DNA from: Acidimicrobiia bacterium
Lineage (GTDB): Bacteria > Actinomycetota > Acidimicrobiia > Spongiisociales > ZC4RG35
Direction: 5' to 3'
DNA: 26,353 nt
NCBI GenBank assembly: GCA_030623125.1
Contig: JAUXMQ010000001.1
Location: forward strand, 1 to 26,353
Position 1 is the first letter of the stretch. Each line of letters starts with the position of its first letter. Made by a program: the position numbers and the translations under genes. The notes under the pieces are model-generated. The model saw only the letters and a program-made list of their open reading frames with translations. It did no database searches and was not told the origin of the DNA. Of the stretch, positions 21,885 through 26,353 are shown in pieces.

Positions 21885-23075
21885 ATGAAAGTAGTCCTCG
21901 CCTATTCCGGTGGTCTCGACACATCAGTGATCCTCGCCTGGCTCAGGGAGGAGTACGACGCAGAGGTGATCGCTTACACCGCCGATGTCGGTCAGGGCGC
22001 CGAGGTCGCCGAGGCTGCGGAGAAAGCCCTCGCCACCGGGGCTGTCGCCGGAATTGTCGACGACCTCAAGGAGTCGTTTGTCAGCGATGCCGTCTTCCCG
22101 GCGATCCGGGCAGCCGCGGTGTACGAGAACGAGTACCTTCTCGGCACCTCCCTGGCGCGTCCGATCATCAGCCAGGGACTTGTCGCAACGGCCCGCGAAT
22201 ACGGAGCCGACGCCATTTCGCACGGAGCCACCGGCAAGGGGAACGATCAGGTTCGATTTGAGCTTTCGACGGCGGCGCTTGCTCCCGACCTGAAAACGAT
22301 CGCCCCCTGGCGCGAATGGGATCTTGCCGGGCGAAGCGATCTGATGGCATACGCCGAGGCCAGGGGTATTTCGGTCCCGGTGACGAGGGAAGCGCCATAC
22401 TCAATGGACGCCAATCTCTTTCATATCTCCTATGAGGGGGGTGTCCTCGAGGATCCGTGGGCCGACCCGCCGGCCGACATGTTCCGGATGACGGTTGATC
22501 CCGCGGACGCTCCCGATGACCCTCGCGAGCTGACCATCGGATTCGAGTCCGGCACCCCGGTATCGATAGACGGGAAGAGTATGGGGCCGGTGGAGCTTCT
22601 TGCCGGTCTCAACGAGATCGGCGGACGTCACGGCATCGGCCGTGTCGACATCGTCGAGAACCGGTTCGTAGGCATCAAGAGCCGTGGTGTTTACGAGACA
22701 CCCGGAGGAACGATTCTTCATATCGGCCGCCGGGCGGTGGAGTCGATCGCACTCGACCGTGAGGTGCTTCACCTGCGTGACGATCTGATGACCCGTTATG
22801 CCAGGATCGTCTACAACGGGTTCTGGTTCTCGCCGGAGCGGATAGCTCTTCAGGAGACGATGGACTCGATTCAGGAGCCGGTGACAGGCGAAGCCCGTCT
22901 CGTCCTCTACAAAGGATCGGCTCGGGTCGTGGGGCGCCGGTCGCCGAACAGTCTGTACGACCCCGGAGTGGCCACCTTCGAAGCCGATGATGTCTATCGC
23001 CAGGCCGATGCCGAAGGGTTCATCAGTCTCAATGCCCTGAGGATTCGTGGCTACGGGACCGGATCGAAGTCGTGA
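21885..23075 (+). CDS. argG: Argininosuccinate synthase
   Basis: ArgG joins citrulline and aspartate with ATP, the penultimate step of arginine synthesis. The 396-aa protein has the PP-loop ATP motif AYSGGLDTS (6-14) and the TADVGQGAE block. The citrulline/aspartate-binding region SHGATGKGNDQVRFE and the YSMDANLFHISYEGG block are also present. A G-rich ribosome-binding site (GGGGGTG) precedes ATG 21885. The stop overlaps argH (GTGA). Other arginine genes are not in the window. Confidence 0.98.
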   Translation: MKVVLAYSGGLDTSVILAWLREEYDAEVIAYTADVGQGAEVAEAAEKALATGAVAGIVDDLKESFVSDAVFPAIRAAAVYENEYLLGTSLARPIISQGLVATAREYGADAISHGATGKGNDQVRFELSTAALAPDLKTIAPWREWDLAGRSDLMAYAEARGISVPVTREAPYSMDANLFHISYEGGVLEDPWADPPADMFRMTVDPADAPDDPRELTIGFESGTPVSIDGKSMGPVELLAGLNEIGGRHGIGRVDIVENRFVGIKSRGVYETPGGTILHIGRRAVESIALDREVLHLRDDLMTRYARIVYNGFWFSPERIALQETMDSIQEPVTGEARLVLYKGSARVVGRRSPNSLYDPGVATFEADDVYRQADAEGFISLNALRIRGYGTGSKS

Positions 23076-24421
23076 CTCTGTGGGGCGGCAGATTCGAGGG
23101 CTCGCTTTCAGAGGCGATGTGGGAATTCACCACAGACAAGTCTGATCGCCGTCTCCTCCAGGTGGATATCGAAGGCTCGATCGCACACGTCGAGATGCTT
23201 GGCGCCACCGAAGTCATTGAGCCCGAAGAGGCGCAGACTCTGGTCGCGGGGCTTCGGTCGATTCTCGCCGAGGCGGAAGCCGGCGAGTTTGCGTTCCAGA
23301 CCACGGACGAGGATGTTCACACCGCGGTCGAGCGCCGGTTGGGCGAGTTGGTTGGAGAGACGGCCGGCAAGCTGCACACCGGTCGTTCGCGAAACGATCA
23401 GGTTGCACTCGATCTTCGTCTCTATCTGGTCCGGGCCGGGGGTCGGCGCATAGAGCAGCTTCATAAACTCGCCGGCACCATCACCCGGTTGGCCGAATCC
23501 CACGCCGAAACGGTTGTTGCGTCGTACACCCATTTGCAGCAAGCCCAACCGACCACGCTGGGTCATCATCTTCTTGCGTACGCATGGATGGCCATGAGAG
23601 GAGCGGAGAGATTCAACGATGCGGCAAAGAGAATCGCAGTTTCCCCTCTCGGGTCCGGAGCCTCGTCCGGATCCTCTCTTCCTCTCGACCGTGACGCCGT
23701 CGCCAGGCATCTCGAACTTGACGGTGTGATTCCCAACTCCCTCGATGCGGTGGGATCGAGGGACTTTGTCTCCGAGTATGTGTTCTGCTGTGCCCAGTCG
23801 ATGATCGAACTGTCGAGACTTGCCGAGGAGATAATCCTTTGGTCAACCAGGGAGTTCGGATGGGTGTCTCTCAGCGACGAGGTGAGTACCGGCTCGTCGG
23901 CCCTGCCTCAGAAGCGGAACCCCGATATCGCGGAGTTGATCCGGGGGCGCGCCGGCATCGTGGTCGGTGACATGACCGCGATCCTCTCGCTGCAAAAAGC
24001 CCTGCCACTCGCTTACAACCGTGATCTCCAGGAAGACAAGAGGATCGTCTTTCATGCCGACGATACGCTGGGATCGGGATTGGGGGCCATGGTGGAATTG
24101 CTCGGCGGGCTGGAGTTTCATCCCCCTGCGCCTGGTCCAGACACAGTGAGTCTCGATATTGCCGAAGTCATGGTGCGTCGTGGAGTTCCGTTTCGCGAGG
24201 CTCACAGGCTGGTGGGAGAGTTGGTGAGTCTTCTCGAATCCCGTGGGAAGACTCTGTCAGACGCAACGCTCGACGAACTCCACGAAGTGGATCAACGTTT
24301 TGTCGAGGCAGATCTCGATCGTCTCGACCCGACCGACTCGGTCAGGGCGCGAGCAACATCCGGGTCGGGTTATCCTGACTCGGTGCGTGCTCAGATTGAT
24401 GAAATCCGGCGACGCATCTGA
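23072..24421 (+). CDS. argH: Argininosuccinate lyase
   Basis: ArgH splits argininosuccinate into arginine and fumarate. The 449-aa protein of the fumarase/aspartase superfamily starts with the typical LWGGRF. It has LHTGRSRNDQVALDLRL, SYTHLQQAQPTTLGHHLL with the catalytic histidine at 154, and the superfamily signature GSSALPQKRNPD at 274-285. The usual methionine of GSSxMPxKxNP is leucine here, a mild change. GTG 23072 lies within the argG stop. The gene converges on korB with only 3 nt between the stops. Confidence 0.97.
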   Translation: MTLWGGRFEGSLSEAMWEFTTDKSDRRLLQVDIEGSIAHVEMLGATEVIEPEEAQTLVAGLRSILAEAEAGEFAFQTTDEDVHTAVERRLGELVGETAGKLHTGRSRNDQVALDLRLYLVRAGGRRIEQLHKLAGTITRLAESHAETVVASYTHLQQAQPTTLGHHLLAYAWMAMRGAERFNDAAKRIAVSPLGSGASSGSSLPLDRDAVARHLELDGVIPNSLDAVGSRDFVSEYVFCCAQSMIELSRLAEEIILWSTREFGWVSLSDEVSTGSSALPQKRNPDIAELIRGRAGIVVGDMTAILSLQKALPLAYNRDLQEDKRIVFHADDTLGSGLGAMVELLGGLEFHPPAPGPDTVSLDIAEVMVRRGVPFREAHRLVGELVSLLESRGKTLSDATLDELHEVDQRFVEADLDRLDPTDSVRARATSGSGYPDSVRAQIDEIRRRI

Positions 24422-24424
24422 GTT

Positions 24425-25453
24425 TTAGCCACCGTTGGGTGATTGTGCCTCGACCGTCCACGTCCCGTGTGACCTGATGAGTTTCTCCAGGTCACCTTCG
24501 CCGAGTTGCTCCGTCGCCTTGTCGACCTGAGCGTTGAGCTCGGCGTCGTAGGTGGGGCGTTCGACGTTTCGGAAGATACCGAGCGGCGTCGGCCCATACG
24601 GTCCGTGAGACAGACGACTCAGTGCGAAGGCGATGGCCGGATCCGGCCTCGTCTCGTCGTGAACCAGGATTGCGTTGGGGTCGACCGAAGACGATTCCAC
24701 GACTGTGGCCTGCCCCTCACGCATCACTACTGCCTTTGATCCGCCGTCGAAGACGATCGGCTTTCCGTGTTGTAGATCGATGCGATTGTGAACCCGCTCT
24801 TCTTTTCCGGTGACCTGGATGAACGCTTTATCGTTGAAGACGTTGCAATTCTGGTAGATCTCGATGAAGGCGGACCCCTCGTGCTCGTATGCGGCCTTGA
24901 GAAGCGCCTGAGTGTGATTGCGATCCATATCGAGGGTGCGAGCCACGAAAGTCGCTTCGGCTCCAAGCGCGAGCGACACCGGGTTGAACGGATAGTCGAT
25001 TGACCCGAACGGGGATGATTTGGTCGTCTTGCCCACTTCCGACGTGGGTGAGTATTGACCCTTGGTCAAACCGTAGATCTGGTTGTTGAACAAGAGGATC
25101 TTCAGGTTTACATTTCGGCGGAGGACGTGGATCAGGTGGTTGCCGCCGATGGAGAGAGCGTCGCCGTCACCGGTGATCACCCAGACGGATAGGTCGGGTC
25201 GGGTCGTCGCCACGCCTGTTGCGATCGCCGGAGCTCTTCCGTGGATCGAGTGCATCCCGAAGGTCTTCATGTAGTAGGGGAACCGTGAGGCGCAACCGAT
25301 CCCCGAGATAAAGACGAACTCTTCGCGTGGACGGCCCAGAGCGGCGACGAACTGTTGCACCGATGCGAGGATCGTGTAGTCACCACACCCGGGACACCAG
25401 CGCACCTCTTGGTCCGTCTGGAAGTCGGCCCTTGTGTATGAGGGGGTAGTCAT
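24425..25453 (-). CDS. korB: 2-oxoacid:ferredoxin oxidoreductase subunit beta, probably 2-oxoglutarate type
   Basis: The beta subunit binds thiamine diphosphate and a [4Fe-4S] cluster and, with KorA, converts a 2-oxoacid, CoA and oxidised ferredoxin to acyl-CoA and CO2. The 342-aa protein has WCPGCGDY (C20, C23), GIGCASRFPYY (C54), the ThDP motif GDGDALSIGGN and a further cysteine in QNCNVFND as the likely fourth ligand. The FNNQIYGLTKGQYSPTS block matches the KorB type used in the actinobacterial TCA cycle. ATG 25453 overlaps the korA stop (ATGA). Substrate choice is inferred from similarity. Confidence 0.94.
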   Translation of the reverse strand: MTTPSYTRADFQTDQEVRWCPGCGDYTILASVQQFVAALGRPREEFVFISGIGCASRFPYYMKTFGMHSIHGRAPAIATGVATTRPDLSVWVITGDGDALSIGGNHLIHVLRRNVNLKILLFNNQIYGLTKGQYSPTSEVGKTTKSSPFGSIDYPFNPVSLALGAEATFVARTLDMDRNHTQALLKAAYEHEGSAFIEIYQNCNVFNDKAFIQVTGKEERVHNRIDLQHGKPIVFDGGSKAVVMREGQATVVESSSVDPNAILVHDETRPDPAIAFALSRLSHGPYGPTPLGIFRNVERPTYDAELNAQVDKATEQLGEGDLEKLIRSHGTWTVEAQSPNGG

Positions 25454-26353
25454 TCGACCATTTCCCGAATCTTTTCCATGATCTCCGAAATCTTGAATGG
25501 CTCGCCCGAGACCTTGTTCAGGCCGGTGGCATCAATGAGAAACTCGGCCCGTATTACCTTCATCAGTTGTCCTGTGTTGAGTTCGGGGATGAGGATCTTG
25601 TCGTATGAGCGGAGCAAGTCGCCCAGATTGTTGGGCAACGGGTTGAGATATCTCAGGTGTGTGGTGGCGACCTTGCGACCTTCTAGCCGAGACCTATTGG
25701 CAGCGGCCCGGATCGAGCCGAAGGTCGATCCCCATCCGAGGACCAGGATCTCGGCATCTTCGTCACCATTGATCTCCAACTGGGGGATGTCGTTGGCGAT
25801 GTTGGCCACCTTCCACGCTCTGGTGTCGGTCATCAATTGGTGGTTGTTTGGGTCGTATGAGACATCACCGGAAAGGGCATCCTTCTCCAGTCCACCCACC
25901 CGATGCTCCAGTCCGGCCGTTCCAGGAATCGCCCAGGGCCGGGCGAAGGTGTCGACATTTCGCATGTAGGGTAGGAACTTCCCATCGGGTCCATTCGGGT
26001 GTTTGGCGTACTCGACGTCGATCTCGGGAATGGAGTCGAGGTCTGGCAGGCGCCAGGGCTCGGAGGCGTTTGCCACGGAGTTGTCGCTCAACAAGATCAC
26101 CGGCGTCATGTACTTGACGGCGATCCGAGCGGCCTCGATTGCCATGAGGAAGGCTTCCGACGGGGTGGCAATGGCAAGGACAGGGAGGGGGGACTCACCA
26201 TGGCGACCGTAAAGCGAGAATAGGAGATCGGACTGTTCCGGTTTGGTCGGAAGTCCCGTCGAAGGACCACCGCGTTGCACATTGATGATGATCAGCGGAA
26301 GCTCGAGCATGAAGGCAAGTGAGATGCCTTCGCTCTTCAAAGCCATCCCGGGA
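25450..26353 (-). CDS. korA: 2-oxoacid:ferredoxin oxidoreductase subunit alpha, 5' part missing
   Basis: This is the C-terminal part of KorA, about 300 residues, cut by the right window edge. The frame stays open upstream of the first ATG (26346) with PGM, and SGPGxALxxEGI is an internal block of the family, so that ATG is not the start. Visible blocks are LELPLIIINVQRGGPSTGLPTKPEQSDL, which belongs to the pyrimidine-binding part, the ILLSDNSVAN turn, the EILVLGWGSTFGSIR strand of the domain II fold, and the LNTGQLMKVIRAEF block. Whether an N-terminal gamma domain is fused, as in mycobacterial KorA, lies outside the window. It overlaps korB by 4 nt. Confidence 0.93.
   Translation of the reverse strand, partial: PGMALKSEGISLAFMLELPLIIINVQRGGPSTGLPTKPEQSDLLFSLYGRHGESPLPVLAIATPSEAFLMAIEAARIAVKYMTPVILLSDNSVANASEPWRLPDLDSIPEIDVEYAKHPNGPDGKFLPYMRNVDTFARPWAIPGTAGLEHRVGGLEKDALSGDVSYDPNNHQLMTDTRAWKVANIANDIPQLEINGDEDAEILVLGWGSTFGSIRAAANRSRLEGRKVATTHLRYLNPLPNNLGDLLRSYDKILIPELNTGQLMKVIRAEFLIDATGLNKVSGEPFKISEIMEKIREMVE

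Noticed and set aside
1..26353. CRISPR array, tRNA, rRNA, transposase or prophage genes
   Set aside because: No regularly spaced repeats, no cloverleaf-like sequence in any gap, and no mobile-element proteins apart from the DUF222/HNH gene.

Overview
The window looks like a housekeeping stretch of an actinobacterial chromosome, probably a deep-branching, Acidimicrobiia-like Actinomycetota, although no marker here fixes the class. The evidence is the moderately high G+C content, frequent GTG and TTG starts, a DUF222/HNH (13E12-type) gene, a DUF7144 membrane protein, a ferredoxin-dependent KorAB enzyme, and the gene order DUF1385 - prfA - prmC - sua5 - atp operon, which is a familiar actinobacterial neighbourhood. 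Coding density is very high. No gap exceeds about 180 bases, and I saw no tRNA, rRNA, CRISPR array, insertion sequence or attachment site.

Left part (1-7000): the 3' end of a DUF1385 gene runs into prfA (release factor 1). A small DUF7144 membrane protein gene lies on the opposite strand. Then come prmC (release-factor methyltransferase), sua5/tsaC-type threonylcarbamoyl-AMP synthase, glyA (serine hydroxymethyltransferase) and an LLM-class (F420-type) oxidoreductase. An intact DUF222/HNH endonuclease-like gene on the minus strand has a near-consensus promoter. prfA, prmC and sua5 all serve translation: termination, methylation of the GGQ loop, and the tRNA t6A modification.

Centre (7124-14191): a complete F-type ATP synthase operon. 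It starts with two small membrane proteins (AtpZ/AtpQ-like and AtpI-like), followed by atpB, E, F, H, A, G, D and C. The c subunit lacks the usual sodium-binding residues, so proton coupling is expected. Next come a minus-strand SRPBCC protein, an ABC-F ATPase and a minus-strand zinc-type CDF transporter.

Right part (17406-21505): paaABCDE encodes the multicomponent phenylacetyl-CoA epoxidase. A terminal TetR regulator gene overlaps paaE. A perfect 20-bp palindrome lies just upstream of the paaA -10 box and is the likely operator of that regulator. Then come a small SHOCT protein with an Arg-Arg-x-Ser/Thr repeat tail, argG-argH (last two steps of arginine synthesis), and on the minus strand korB-korA (2-oxoacid:ferredoxin oxidoreductase, cut by the window end).

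Two features recur across the window. Five transcription units start at an ATG or GTG that has no ribosome-binding site but has a TANNNT -10 box 6-7 nt upstream, which suggests leaderless mRNAs. All five convergent gene pairs are separated by only 0-22 nt, leaving no room for separate terminators. I found no clearly new multi-gene system. The best candidates for follow-up are the paa operator/promoter arrangement, the compact convergent junctions, the HNH gene placed inside a conserved cluster, and the RRxS-repeat SHOCT protein.
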